Assembly: GCA_002305165.1 (NCBI GenBank)
Contig: DBQI01000002.1
Location: forward strand, 58,348-76,857
Direction: 5' to 3'
DNA length: 18,510 nucleotides
From: Armatimonadetes bacterium UBA1398
GTDB taxonomy: Bacteria; Armatimonadota; Zipacnadia; UBA1398
The notes beneath the pieces are model-generated. The model was given only the letters and a program-made list of their open reading frames with translations. It did no database searches and was not told where the DNA came from. The translations under genes and the position numbers were made by a program. Positions 1 through 6,882 of this stretch are shown here, piece by piece. Within the stretch, counting starts at the first letter, position 1. Each line of letters starts with the position of its first letter.

Positions 1-303
1 GTCCACGTGCCCCGGCGTGTCGATCACGTTCACGCGATGGTTCCGCCACTCCGCGGTTGTCGCCGCAGACTGGATGGTGATGCCTCGCTCCATCTCCTGG
101 GCCATCCAGTCCATGACGGCTGCGCCATCATGGACCTCGCCCATCTTGCGGGTGCGGCCCGTGTAGAAGAGTACGCGCTCGGACACCGTCGTCTTGCCCG
201 CATCGATATGGGCAGCGATGCCGATGTTGCGAACTCGATCTATGGGGACCGCATGGCCCACGTTCTGGGCTCCCTTACGCTTAGTGGCCTTCTGAGCACT
301 CAT
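1..303 (-). CDS. fusA: Elongation factor G, N-terminal part (cut by window edge)
   Basis: This is the first 101 codons of the translational GTPase that drives ribosomal translocation; the rest lies beyond the left edge. Visible G-domain motifs are the P-loop AHIDAGKTT (residues 31-39), the switch I RGITI segment and the G3 motif DTPGHVD at the last visible codons. It is the third gene of a str operon after rpsL and rpsG, with a 127-nt gap from rpsG. The ATG at 303 has only a weak ribosome binding site. A GTG at 261 (codon 15) is preceded by AAGGGAG about 8 nt upstream and would give an N-terminus closer to the usual EF-G length, so the true start may be 261. Identity is certain; only the start is open. 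Whether tuf follows cannot be seen. Confidence 0.96.
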   Translation of the reverse strand, partial: MSAQKATKRKGAQNVGHAVPIDRVRNIGIAAHIDAGKTTVSERVLFYTGRTRKMGEVHDGAAVMDWMAQEMERGITIQSAATTAEWRNHRVNVIDTPGHVD

Positions 304-430
304 GACCTGGCTTGTCCGTACCCTTTCCTCAGCCGAGACGGTGGCCGACATACGCGGCCACTTCCACCCGCTGGTCAGCACAGCGGGGCCCGGCGAGCAT
401 CCGGGCGGACCGGCGCGAACGCAGACTTAC

Positions 431-901
431 CTACCAGCGATACTGGCTGAAGGCCCGGTTGGCCTCAGCAGTCTTGTGCATCTCATCGCGGCGCCTACAT
501 GCGCCGCCGGTGTTGTTGGAGGCATCAATGATCTCGGCCGCGAGCTTGTCGCGCATCGAACGGCCGGACCGCTCACGGGCATAGCGGATCATCCAACGAA
601 TGGCCAGGGCGATCTTTCGATCCTCGCGGACATCGACAGGAACCTGGTAGGTCGCGCCACCGACTCGCCGTGGCCGGACCTCCACTCGCGGGGTCACGTT
701 GCGCATGGCCTTCTCGAATACGTCCAGCGGGTTGTCGTTGGTCTGGTCGGCCACCCGCTCGAGCGCGCTGTAGAAGACGCGCCGAGCGGTGGACTTCTTG
801 CCGCCCAACATCATGCAATTCACGAATCGGGAGATCAACTCGCTCCCGAAGACCGGGTCAGGATCGGGATGTCGCTTCTCGGGGCTAGACTTTCTGGGCA
901 T
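431..901 (-). CDS. rpsG: 30S ribosomal protein S7
   Basis: Primary 16S rRNA-binding protein that nucleates assembly of the 30S head. The 156-residue product has the usual family length and the S7 signatures: GGKKSTARRVFYSALE near residues 33-48, NPLDVFEKAMRNVTPRVEVR in the middle, and a C-terminal KTAEANRAFSQYRW. The ATG at 901 is preceded on the minus strand by GGGAGAG at a normal distance. The gene lies 56 nt downstream of rpsL and is clearly co-transcribed with it. In E. coli, S7 represses the str operon by binding the rpsL-rpsG spacer. The spacer here is short, and I saw no obvious mimic of the 16S site in it. No truncation or oddity was seen. Confidence 0.98.
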   Translation of the reverse strand: MPRKSSPEKRHPDPDPVFGSELISRFVNCMMLGGKKSTARRVFYSALERVADQTNDNPLDVFEKAMRNVTPRVEVRPRRVGGATYQVPVDVREDRKIALAIRWMIRYARERSGRSMRDKLAAEIIDASNNTGGACRRRDEMHKTAEANRAFSQYRW

Positions 902-957
902 TCTTCATCTCTCCCGGCGCGAGCGCGCCATCATTCCGCGTAGCCTACCTGCGGGCG

Positions 958-1374
958 CTAGGCTTTGGGCCTCTTGGCTCCGTACTTGGAGCGGCCCTGC
1001 TTGCGACCCTCAACAGGGTCCAGGTCCAGGACACCTCGCACAATGTGGTACTTGACCGAGTTGAGGTCCTTGACCCTGCCGCCACGGACCAGCACGACGG
1101 AGTGCTCCTGAAGGTTATGGCCAATGCCCGGGATGTACGCGGTGACCTCGTACCGGTTGGATAGTGCCACGCGGGCGACCTTACGAAGCGCCGAGTTGGG
1201 CTTCGTGGGCTTGATCGTCCACACTTTCGTGCAGACGCCTCGCTTCTGAGGCGCCCCCGTGGAGGTTCGCGCCTCGCGCTTCAGACTGTTGAACATCCGC
1301 TTGAGCGCGGGCGCCTTGGCGCGCCTGCTGGGCACTTTCCGGCCATGCTTTACGAGTTGGCTGATCGTTGGCAT
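958..1374 (-). CDS. rpsL: 30S ribosomal protein S12, with unusual residues at streptomycin sites
   Basis: Decoding-centre protein of the 30S subunit, 138 residues from the ATG at 1374. That start gives the family-typical MPTISQLV and has GGGAG 6-7 nt upstream; an ATG 24 nt further up (1398) is less likely. Family signatures are PQKRGVCTKVWT, KPNSALRKVARV, GHNLQEHSVVLVRGGRVKDL and RSKYGAKRPKA. Compared with E. coli S12 from memory, two positions stand out. The first lysine of the usual PKKPNS loop is Thr (T57, codon 1204-1206), and the proline of KDLP is Asn (N105, codon 1060-1062). Both are classical streptomycin resistance/dependence positions in model bacteria. There is also an insertion of roughly 14 residues between PAL and PQKRG (about residues 25-41). 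It is the first gene of the operon, behind a long leader. Confidence 0.98.
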   Translation of the reverse strand: MPTISQLVKHGRKVPSRRAKAPALKRMFNSLKREARTSTGAPQKRGVCTKVWTIKPTKPNSALRKVARVALSNRYEVTAYIPGIGHNLQEHSVVLVRGGRVKDLNSVKYHIVRGVLDLDPVEGRKQGRSKYGAKRPKA

Positions 1375-1424
1375 GCACGACTCCCGGTCGTTAGTCATTT
1401 CCGCCGCGCCCGGGGGCTGAGGCG

Positions 1425-1460
1425 AAAAAAAAGGTCCCTCGCTACGAGCAGAGGGGCCTT
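1425..1460 (-). terminator. Intrinsic terminator inside the str leader (attenuator candidate)
   Basis: On the minus strand the arms AAGGCCCCTC and GAGGGACCTT pair at 9 of 10 positions around a 10-nt loop. They are followed directly by eight T residues, overlapping the last stem bases. It sits about 50 nt upstream of the rpsL start and downstream of the only strong promoter, so it would end transcripts before the operon unless it is overridden. No gene that it could terminate normally lies between the promoter and the hairpin. Confidence 0.75.
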
Positions 1461-1546
1461 CAACGCGCTAGACACGCTCTCCAGGCACGAAGGTGCAGGC
1501 TGGTTGCCTACCACTCCCCTCCCAGTGATCGGGTCTAGTATGCGCA

Positions 1547-1567
1547 CACGGAGCGGACCGCTCCGTG
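1547..1567. repeat. Perfect 10-bp inverted repeat in the str leader
   Basis: CACGGAGCGG and its exact reverse complement CCGCTCCGTG are separated by a single A. As RNA it would form a 9-bp stem with a 3-nt loop inside the leader; as DNA it is a near-palindrome that could also bind a dimeric protein. Its position within the predicted transcript favours an RNA hairpin. Confidence 0.6.
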
Positions 1568-1702
1568 GGCCTCGTGTGTTCAGCGGATCGACAGATCACC
1601 TCGACCCGCCGCTACCACGGGCCTCAGCCCCTGACAGCGGAGCCCCATCGGGCTCTTACCAGGCACTATCGTCGGGCACTCTCGCCCAGCGAACAGTCCG
1701 TT

Positions 1703-1731
1703 ACTATAGCGTCCGCGCATGCGAGAGTCAA
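1703..1731 (-). promoter_or_regulatory. Sigma-70-type promoter for the str operon
   Basis: On the minus strand: -35 box TTGACT (1726-1731), a 17-nt spacer, and -10 box TATAGT (1703-1708). Each box is one base off consensus and the spacing is ideal. Transcription would start near 1696 and run toward rpsL. This is the best promoter match in the window, as expected for a ribosomal protein operon. Confidence 0.8.
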
Positions 1732-1890
1732 GGGCTCCGCGCTACTTTTTGCGGAGCACGGCCCACTTAGCCCCACTGGGGCCGGCGCGACCGGCCCAGA
1801 AGCGGTCGTGGGGTCCTGTCCGCTGCTGTGTGTTCGCTCAGGCCAGTGTGGGATCCTCCTTGACCAACACCGCGGGAGCACGCTGGAGGG
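1732..1890. other. Intergenic spacer with hairpins between the str promoter and the ABC operon
   Basis: Together with the leader this completes a gene-free stretch of about 515 bases. It holds an inverted repeat GCTCCGC (1734-1740)/GCGGAGC (1751-1757) around a 10-nt loop, a CCCC-ACT-GGGG mini-stem (1771-1781), and GGGCCGG (1779-1785)/CCGGCCC (1791-1797) with a 5-nt loop. None is followed by a T-run, so they are not simple terminators. I found no convincing plus-strand promoter for the binding-protein gene. A TTGACC at 1860-1865 lacks a matching -10 box. Confidence 0.4.
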
Positions 1891-3528
1891 ATGCAACACC
1901 CGCGACCAGAAATGGCTTGTATGCACAGACGCTCCCGCAAGCACCGCATTGCTGGTTTGCTCGCTCTTATCGTCGCGTTGCTTAGCCTGACGGCGGCTAG
2001 CACAGGATGTGCGCGCCAGCGCCGGACCGAGGGCGGCACCGTGGTCCTCGACCTCTGGCACGTATGGGGCGGCGAGCAGGCGGCGGCGATTGACGAGGTC
2101 GTCGCGCGTTTCGAGGCCTGCCACCCGAACATACGCATCAACCCTGTCTTCACATCGAACGACCTGGCCACAAGTCAGAAGTTCTTCACTGCGGTCGCTT
2201 CAGGCGCCCCACCTGACGTCATCTTCGTGGATGGCCCGCAGGTGGCTCCCTGGGCGGAGTGGGGCGCCCTGGTTCCGCTCGATCCCTACCTGGAGGCGGC
2301 CGGCATCAAGCCACAGGACTACTTCGACCCTTGCTGGCAGCAGTGCAGCTATGAGGGGAAGACCTGGGCCCTCACCTACTGCGCGGACCCGAACTTCGGC
2401 TTCGTCTGGAGTCGACAGGCCTTCCGCGAAGCCGGCCTGGACCCCGACAGGCCGCCGACCACCATCGAGGAACTCGATGAGATGGCCGAGGCCCTCACGC
2501 GGCGGGGGCCGGGAGGGGAGTTGGAGAGCATCGGGCTCATTCCCTGGGCCCAGTACGGGCCGGCCAACTCCATGTTCACATGGGGCTGGGCCTTCGGTGG
2601 GGAGTTCTACGACCCCGAGACGCGTACGGTGACAGCCGACCACCCGGACGTGGTCCGCGCGCTGGCGTGGATGATCTCCTACTGCGATCGGTTCGATGTG
2701 CGGCGAATCAGCGCCCTCGAGGCCGGCTTCGGCACTCAGGAGCAGGACCCGTTCTACACGGGGCTGATGGCCATGCGGTGCCTCCACATCGGCGGCATCG
2801 TCGACATTGGCAAGTACGCACCCGATCTTGAGTGGGCGGTGAGCTTCCTGCCAGCCCCAGAGGAGGGCGGCGAGCCGCGCTCCTCCTGGGTGGGTGGCTG
2901 GTGTATGTCCATCCCGGAGGGTTGCCCCCACCCCGACGAGGCTTTCGAACTCATTCGCTGGATGTGCCACGACCCCGCAGGAACAACGGCCGCTGGCGAG
3001 GCGAGCGGCCTGTTTCCCGGCATGGCAACCTCACCCTACTTCGATCAAGTTCGCGATGAGCCCCACTATGGCGCCTTCCTGGATATCATCGAGGAGACCC
3101 GACATCAGCGGCCGGTCATGCCCAGCCAGGCGTTCCTGATGCGCGAGCTCGCGCGTGCGGTCGATGCGGCCCGTTTCGGGAAGATAGCCCCGCCTAAGAC
3201 CGTCGCCATCGTCGCGCCTGGGAGCCCCGATTGGGCAGTGGAAGTGGAGCAGGAGCTGAGTGGCATGGGCTCCACGCTGGTGGCGGACCCGGCGGAGGCC
3301 GACATCACCGTGGTGGACGCGACCTCGGACGGAGTCGCGATCCCACACGGAGAGCATGTCCTGGCTGTCACCACGAAGGCAGAGACGCCCGAGGGGGCCC
3401 ACGGGTACGCCTTGGCGCCACTCACGGCGGACCACCTGCGGCGCTGGTACATCGCCCGCGTGGCGCTTCATCGAGCGACCGTCAACACCCAGAACGAACT
3501 CGACCTCATTCTGAAGGGAGGCGGGTAA
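1891..3528 (+). CDS. Sugar ABC transporter substrate-binding lipoprotein with receiver-like C-terminal domain
   Basis: Extracytoplasmic sugar-binding component of a family-1 (MalE/UgpB-like) ABC importer, 545 residues. The N-terminus has basic residues, a hydrophobic stretch (about 20-36) and STGC with Cys40 as the likely lipidated residue; the lipobox is not ideal. The binding core runs to about residue 430 (VVLDLWHVWGGEQ start, PPDVIFVDGPQVAPWAEWG, ARAVDAARFGK end). An extra 110 residues follow (436-545) with alternating beta/alpha pattern, VAIVAP, ITVVDATS (D476), AVTTKAE and YALAPL, then a charged helix, resembling a degenerate response-regulator receiver fold. Such proteins are normally about 420-450 residues, so the tail is an addition. 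Start: GGAGG ends only 1-2 nt before the ATG at 1891, so ATG 1912 or 1921 is possible. It is first in an operon with two permeases. Confidence 0.9.
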   Translation: MQHPRPEMACMHRRSRKHRIAGLLALIVALLSLTAASTGCARQRRTEGGTVVLDLWHVWGGEQAAAIDEVVARFEACHPNIRINPVFTSNDLATSQKFFTAVASGAPPDVIFVDGPQVAPWAEWGALVPLDPYLEAAGIKPQDYFDPCWQQCSYEGKTWALTYCADPNFGFVWSRQAFREAGLDPDRPPTTIEELDEMAEALTRRGPGGELESIGLIPWAQYGPANSMFTWGWAFGGEFYDPETRTVTADHPDVVRALAWMISYCDRFDVRRISALEAGFGTQEQDPFYTGLMAMRCLHIGGIVDIGKYAPDLEWAVSFLPAPEEGGEPRSSWVGGWCMSIPEGCPHPDEAFELIRWMCHDPAGTTAAGEASGLFPGMATSPYFDQVRDEPHYGAFLDIIEETRHQRPVMPSQAFLMRELARAVDAARFGKIAPPKTVAIVAPGSPDWAVEVEQELSGMGSTLVADPAEADITVVDATSDGVAIPHGEHVLAVTTKAETPEGAHGYALAPLTADHLRRWYIARVALHRATVNTQNELDLILKGGG

Positions 3529-4458
3529 GTGGCCTCCACCTCCGCTCGTCGCTCCAGAGGTTGGCTCCGAACGGAACTGACCGGGCTTCTCTTCTCCAGC
3601 CCCGCCATCATTGGCCTCGCGGCCGTGATGGCCTACCCCGTTGCCGCCTCCCTCTATTACAGCTTCTGCAACTACTCGGTCCTGAAGCCGCCAACCTGGG
3701 TGGGAACGGCGAACTACGAGCGGTTGCTCACCGATGAGCTGTTCTGGACCTCTCTCTGGAACACGCTCTACTTCGCGGCCTTCTCCGTGCCGCTGGGCAT
3801 CATCGTGGCATTCCTGCTGGCCCTGCTCCTCAACGTCAAGGTGAGGGGCATGACCGTGTACAGGACGATCTTCTACATCCCCTCCATCGTTCCGATGGTC
3901 GCGAGCTCCGTGCTCTGGATATGGCTGTTCAACCCGCAGTACGGGGCCGTCAACGCCCTTCTGCGGCACGTCCCCGGCATCTCCGACCCGCCCGGCTGGC
4001 TGTCAGACCCGGCATGGGCCAAGCCGACCATTATCCTCTGGTCCATCTGGGGCGTCGGGAACACGGTGGTCATCTTCCTGGCCGGGCTTCAGGGGGTGCC
4101 CCAGGCGCTCTATGAAGCGGCCGAGGTTGATGGAGCGTCTCCATGGCAGCGGACGCTATCCATCACGGTTCCGTACATGACGCCGTACCTCTTCTTCGCT
4201 CTCGTGATGGGGCTGATCGGGTCCTTCCAGTTCTTCACGCCCGCCATGGTCATGACCAACGGAACGGGCGGCCCCGCCGACTCGACCATGTTCTACGCCT
4301 TGAACCTGTTCCACCGGGCGTTTTCGGACTTCAAGATGGGGTACGCGTGCGCCATGGCTTGGGTGTTGTTCATCCTGGTCGTGATCGCCACCCTGGTTGT
4401 GGTCAAGTCCTCGGCGCGCTACGTCTACTATGAGTCCGCCGACGAGGGGGCGGTGTGA
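3529..4458 (+). CDS. Sugar ABC transporter permease, MalF/UgpA type
   Basis: Inner-membrane channel subunit of the carbohydrate importer, 309 residues, with about six hydrophobic segments: first near residues 18-42 (LLFSSPAIIGLAAVMAYPVA), last near 283-300 (AWVLFILVVIATLVVV). The cytoplasmic EAA loop that contacts the ATPase is EAAEVDGASPWQRTLSITVP starting at E196. The length is normal for the short MalF/UgpA group. The GTG start at 3529 follows the stop of the binding-protein gene without a gap and has GGGAGG 6 nt upstream, so the genes are translationally linked. The 3' end overlaps the next permease (GTGA, 4455-4458). No ATPase gene is adjacent; a shared MsmK/UgpC-like ATPase elsewhere is inferred. 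Confidence 0.95.
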   Translation: MASTSARRSRGWLRTELTGLLFSSPAIIGLAAVMAYPVAASLYYSFCNYSVLKPPTWVGTANYERLLTDELFWTSLWNTLYFAAFSVPLGIIVAFLLALLLNVKVRGMTVYRTIFYIPSIVPMVASSVLWIWLFNPQYGAVNALLRHVPGISDPPGWLSDPAWAKPTIILWSIWGVGNTVVIFLAGLQGVPQALYEAAEVDGASPWQRTLSITVPYMTPYLFFALVMGLIGSFQFFTPAMVMTNGTGGPADSTMFYALNLFHRAFSDFKMGYACAMAWVLFILVVIATLVVVKSSARYVYYESADEGAV

Positions 4459-5495
4459 CCATGGCCGACTCAGTGGACCATCGCGGGGCCCGCTGGCAGC
4501 GCCTCCTGGCCCAGGTCCTCCTCATCTTCTTCTCTCTCATCTTCATCATGCCGTTCGTGTGGCTGGTGACCTCCTCGGTCAAGCCCGACGCGCAGATCTT
4601 CCGCAGCCCGCCCGAATGGATACCGCTGCTGCCTGTGACGCATGTCGTTGCGGGTGAGGAGTGTCCGGTCTACGAGGGACCCGATGGATCACGGGTCGCC
4701 CTCATCGAGAGACTGCCCGGCGAGGACGCCGTGCTTGCCGCTAGTCTGAGTGGCGACACGTCCCCCTTCACGCTCTCCCAGGACATCTTCGGAGCCTATG
4801 AGCCGGTGAGGGAGTTCGGACTCCGATGGAGCAACTACCCCGAGGGCCTGGCCTTCATCAACTTCGGCCAGCAGCTGACCAACACGCTCATCATCTGTCT
4901 GTCAACGGCGCTCGGCGCGATCATTTCCTGCTCGCTCGTGGCATACGGCCTCGCTCGCGTGCCCTGGAGAGGCCGGAACGCGCTGTTTTATGTGATTCTG
5001 GGCACGATGATGATCCCTCCGCAGGTCACCATGGTGCCGCTGTTTGTCGTGTTCGCGAAGCTGGGGATGGTGAACACATACTGGCCCCTGATCCTCCCGA
5101 GCTTCCTGGCGCCGGGCTTCTACGTCTTCCTGCTCAGGCAGTTCTTCCTGGGGATCCCCCAGGATCTCACCGATGCCGCGCGGCTGGAGGGCTGCGGCGA
5201 GTTCGGCATCTACTGGCGGATCGCGCTGCCTCTGAGCAAGCCGGCCCTTGCGACTGTCGCGCTCTTCTCTTTCCTCGGCGCATGGAACGACTACTTGGGC
5301 CCCCTGATCTATCTCTCAGATGAGGCCAAGTACACCCTGTCCCTCGGGATTGCCAGCTTCTCCAGCCAGTACGGTAGCTTCCCAGGGATGCTGATGGCCG
5401 TGTCGACGGTGATGACCGTCCCGATCATTGTGCTGTTCTTCTTCACCCAGCGGACCTTCATACAAGGTATCACTCTCACTGGCATCAAGGGCTAG
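4455..5495 (+). CDS. Sugar ABC transporter permease, MalG/UgpE type, with extracytoplasmic insertion
   Basis: Second channel subunit of the importer. The EAA loop is DAARLEGCGEFGIYWRIALPL from D240, and the C-terminal hydrophobic segment ends in TFIQGITLTGIKG, the typical UgpE/MalG ending. At 346 residues it is about 65-70 longer than the usual 275-280. The excess lies between the first membrane segment (about 15-36) and the second (about 138-160), residues 58-123: it follows RSPPEW and precedes the usual WSNY region at 125. By family topology this insert faces outward, where it could touch the binding protein or glycan. The start is GTG 4455 within the GTGA overlap with the upstream permease, after GAGGGG; ATG 4461 is an alternative. 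Confidence 0.95.
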   Translation: MTMADSVDHRGARWQRLLAQVLLIFFSLIFIMPFVWLVTSSVKPDAQIFRSPPEWIPLLPVTHVVAGEECPVYEGPDGSRVALIERLPGEDAVLAASLSGDTSPFTLSQDIFGAYEPVREFGLRWSNYPEGLAFINFGQQLTNTLIICLSTALGAIISCSLVAYGLARVPWRGRNALFYVILGTMMIPPQVTMVPLFVVFAKLGMVNTYWPLILPSFLAPGFYVFLLRQFFLGIPQDLTDAARLEGCGEFGIYWRIALPLSKPALATVALFSFLGAWNDYLGPLIYLSDEAKYTLSLGIASFSSQYGSFPGMLMAVSTVMTVPIIVLFFFTQRTFIQGITLTGIKG

Positions 5496-5532
5496 GAGCA
5501 CGAGCGCGAACGTTACAGGGGTGGCGGCAGTC

Positions 5533-6873
5533 GTGACGGAGGATCAGCGAGCGGCCTGCGTTGAGGCGATTGCGAGCCTGCGGACAGGGCGTCCCGAGGA
5601 TGTGCCCGACCGCGTTGCGCCGCTCCTCCGAGACGATTCGAGCTTCGTCGAGGGTTGGCAGCTCCTGGGCATCTCCATGGCTCGCCTTGGACGGGATAGC
5701 GAGGGGCTGGAGGCGCTCCTGCGCGCGACGTCACTGCCCGACGTCCCCGCCAACGCCCATCACAACCTGGGGGTGATGCACCTCCGGCGGGGAGAGTGGG
5801 AAGCGGCCCATGCGTCGTTCGCGGCCGCCCTGGCGGCTGATCCGGCCCTTGCCGAGTCGCATCGCGGCCTCTTCGCGGCCGAACAAGGGAGACCCGCGGA
5901 GGCATCCGCACAGGATGGCCCCGAGTTCCTGGCGGAGCCCGATGATCGCGCGGCTGTCCACACCGACCCCCAAGTGTCCGTACAGGGCGTACTGATCGTC
6001 ATCCCCTTCCTCATGCCCACACTACCAAGCCTTCCGCCGACCCCGCCGCCGCGGGCGGACGCTTTCGGGGCGCCCCTGGGGCCGAGAATCTGCCTGAGCG
6101 TGGCCGTGGATGCCCTTAGGGCCTGTCCCGGGGACGCGGGGCTCATCGGGCTCGTGTTTGTGGGCGCGCTCGCAGGGATGTACGCCCTTGACTGGGCGAT
6201 CAGCGTGGTCCTCCAGTCCGTTGGCCTGGACATGGCCGCAGCCGTGCCTAGAGCTGGCTTCGTGGTCGTCGCGCTGCTCATCTCGGCGGGCATGGCGCTG
6301 GTGGGCGTTATGCTGGCGGACACTCAGCTCTACGGCATGAACACGCCCTCGGTCGATGATCTCTGGGGAGGGTTCGAGGACTGGGGCGTGGTGGCGGGCA
6401 CGAGCTTCGTGAAGGCCTTCGCGATCCTCATCTGGGTCGGAGTGCTGTCATCCGTGGCGCTGATGCTGCCCGGCCCATGGCTGCAGGGGGGCCTGCTGCT
6501 CGCCTCGCTGCCACCGCTGCTGTATCTCGCGACGCGGTTCTGGTTCCCTGTGCATCTGATGATGACCACAGAGAGGGAGATCGGTGACGCGTACCGTGAG
6601 AGCTGGGACCTCACCCGTGTCTACTGGAAGCCTCTACTGGCGCTGCATCTCATCCTCAATGCCCTGCTCTGCATTCCGGTGGCGCCGTTGGTGGTGGCTC
6701 GGAGCTTCACCCTCGAACCTCTAGCGCAGGCCGGCCTTCACGTCGCCGCGTTGGTGATCGCCCTCTTCGTCATCCCGCTGGTTGCCGCCGCAGTGGGTAC
6801 GGCCTATCGGCTATCCTATGTTCGCAAGTACCCCGGCGCCACGCCGATCGACTGGCAGGAGGCGGAGGAGTGA
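5533..6873 (+). CDS. TPR-repeat protein with C-terminal multi-pass membrane domain, function unknown
   Basis: About 446 residues from the GTG at 5533. The first ~115 residues carry TPR-like helices (WQLLGISMARLGRDSEGLEALLRA; AHHNLGVMHLRRGEWEAAHASFAAAL is a clear repeat), indicating a cytoplasmic protein-protein interaction module. A proline-rich linker follows (TLPSLPPTPPPRADAF), then a membrane region with about five to six hydrophobic segments, ending in a polar tail (YVRKYPGATPIDWQEAEE). The segment GDAYRESWDLTRVYWKPLLALHL before the last pair of membrane segments resembles uncharacterised integral membrane families of the DUF975/YciC kind; this is only an impression. Open frame extends up to 5428, but that would overlap the permease end; GTG 5521 is the other plausible start. 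Its 37-nt distance from the permease suggests the same transcript. No enzymatic motif was seen. Confidence 0.75.
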   Translation: MTEDQRAACVEAIASLRTGRPEDVPDRVAPLLRDDSSFVEGWQLLGISMARLGRDSEGLEALLRATSLPDVPANAHHNLGVMHLRRGEWEAAHASFAAALAADPALAESHRGLFAAEQGRPAEASAQDGPEFLAEPDDRAAVHTDPQVSVQGVLIVIPFLMPTLPSLPPTPPPRADAFGAPLGPRICLSVAVDALRACPGDAGLIGLVFVGALAGMYALDWAISVVLQSVGLDMAAAVPRAGFVVVALLISAGMALVGVMLADTQLYGMNTPSVDDLWGGFEDWGVVAGTSFVKAFAILIWVGVLSSVALMLPGPWLQGGLLLASLPPLLYLATRFWFPVHLMMTTEREIGDAYRESWDLTRVYWKPLLALHLILNALLCIPVAPLVVARSFTLEPLAQAGLHVAALVIALFVIPLVAAAVGTAYRLSYVRKYPGATPIDWQEAEE

Positions 6874-6882
6874 GGAGGCCTC

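Larger units (their letters stand above)
1375..1696 (-). promoter_or_regulatory. Long structured 5' leader of the str operon
   Basis: Predicted transcript leader of about 320 nt between the promoter start point (near 1696) and rpsL. It contains a near-perfect 21-nt inverted repeat (1547-1567), a long-range complementarity CTAGAC (1468-1473) with GTCTAG (1533-1538) enclosing a GCAC-loop-GTGC hairpin (about 1480-1502), and an intrinsic terminator (1425-1460). The RNA segment GAGGGG (complement of 1516-1521) could pair with CCCCTC in the 5' arm of the terminator, giving a candidate antiterminator. No tRNA, T-box or 5S-like consensus was recognised. It may be an attenuator leader, or a separate small RNA with read-through into rpsL. 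The structures were found by eye, not by folding. Confidence 0.5.

Noticed and set aside
958..1398. Longer rpsL product starting at ATG 1398
   Set aside because: The extra eight residues are unlike any S12 N-terminus, and the best Shine-Dalgarno site serves ATG 1374.
1375..1696. str leader as a T-box, tRNA, 5S rRNA, SRP or RNase P RNA
   Set aside because: The terminator resembles those of T-box leaders, but no TGGNACC-type antiterminator motif was found, and none of the conserved segments I know for the other RNAs is present.
1345..1990. Overlapping plus-strand open frames of about 141 codons each in the str leader region
   Set aside because: No ribosome binding site or recognisable protein; they run across the minus-strand promoter, terminator and hairpins, and into the binding-protein start.
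2200..2970. 256-codon minus-strand open frame
   Set aside because: Entirely antisense to the well-supported sugar-binding protein; composition is that of a frame shadow.
3031..3969. 312-codon open frame on the minus strand
   Set aside because: It lies opposite the binding-protein and permease genes, spans their junction, and its product is low-complexity Gly/Arg/His-rich with no domain; it is a shadow caused by high GC.
5428..5532. N-terminal extension of the TPR/membrane protein back to ATG 5428
   Set aside because: It would overlap the 3' end of the permease by 68 bp and encodes a Ser-rich segment that is an out-of-frame reading of the permease.
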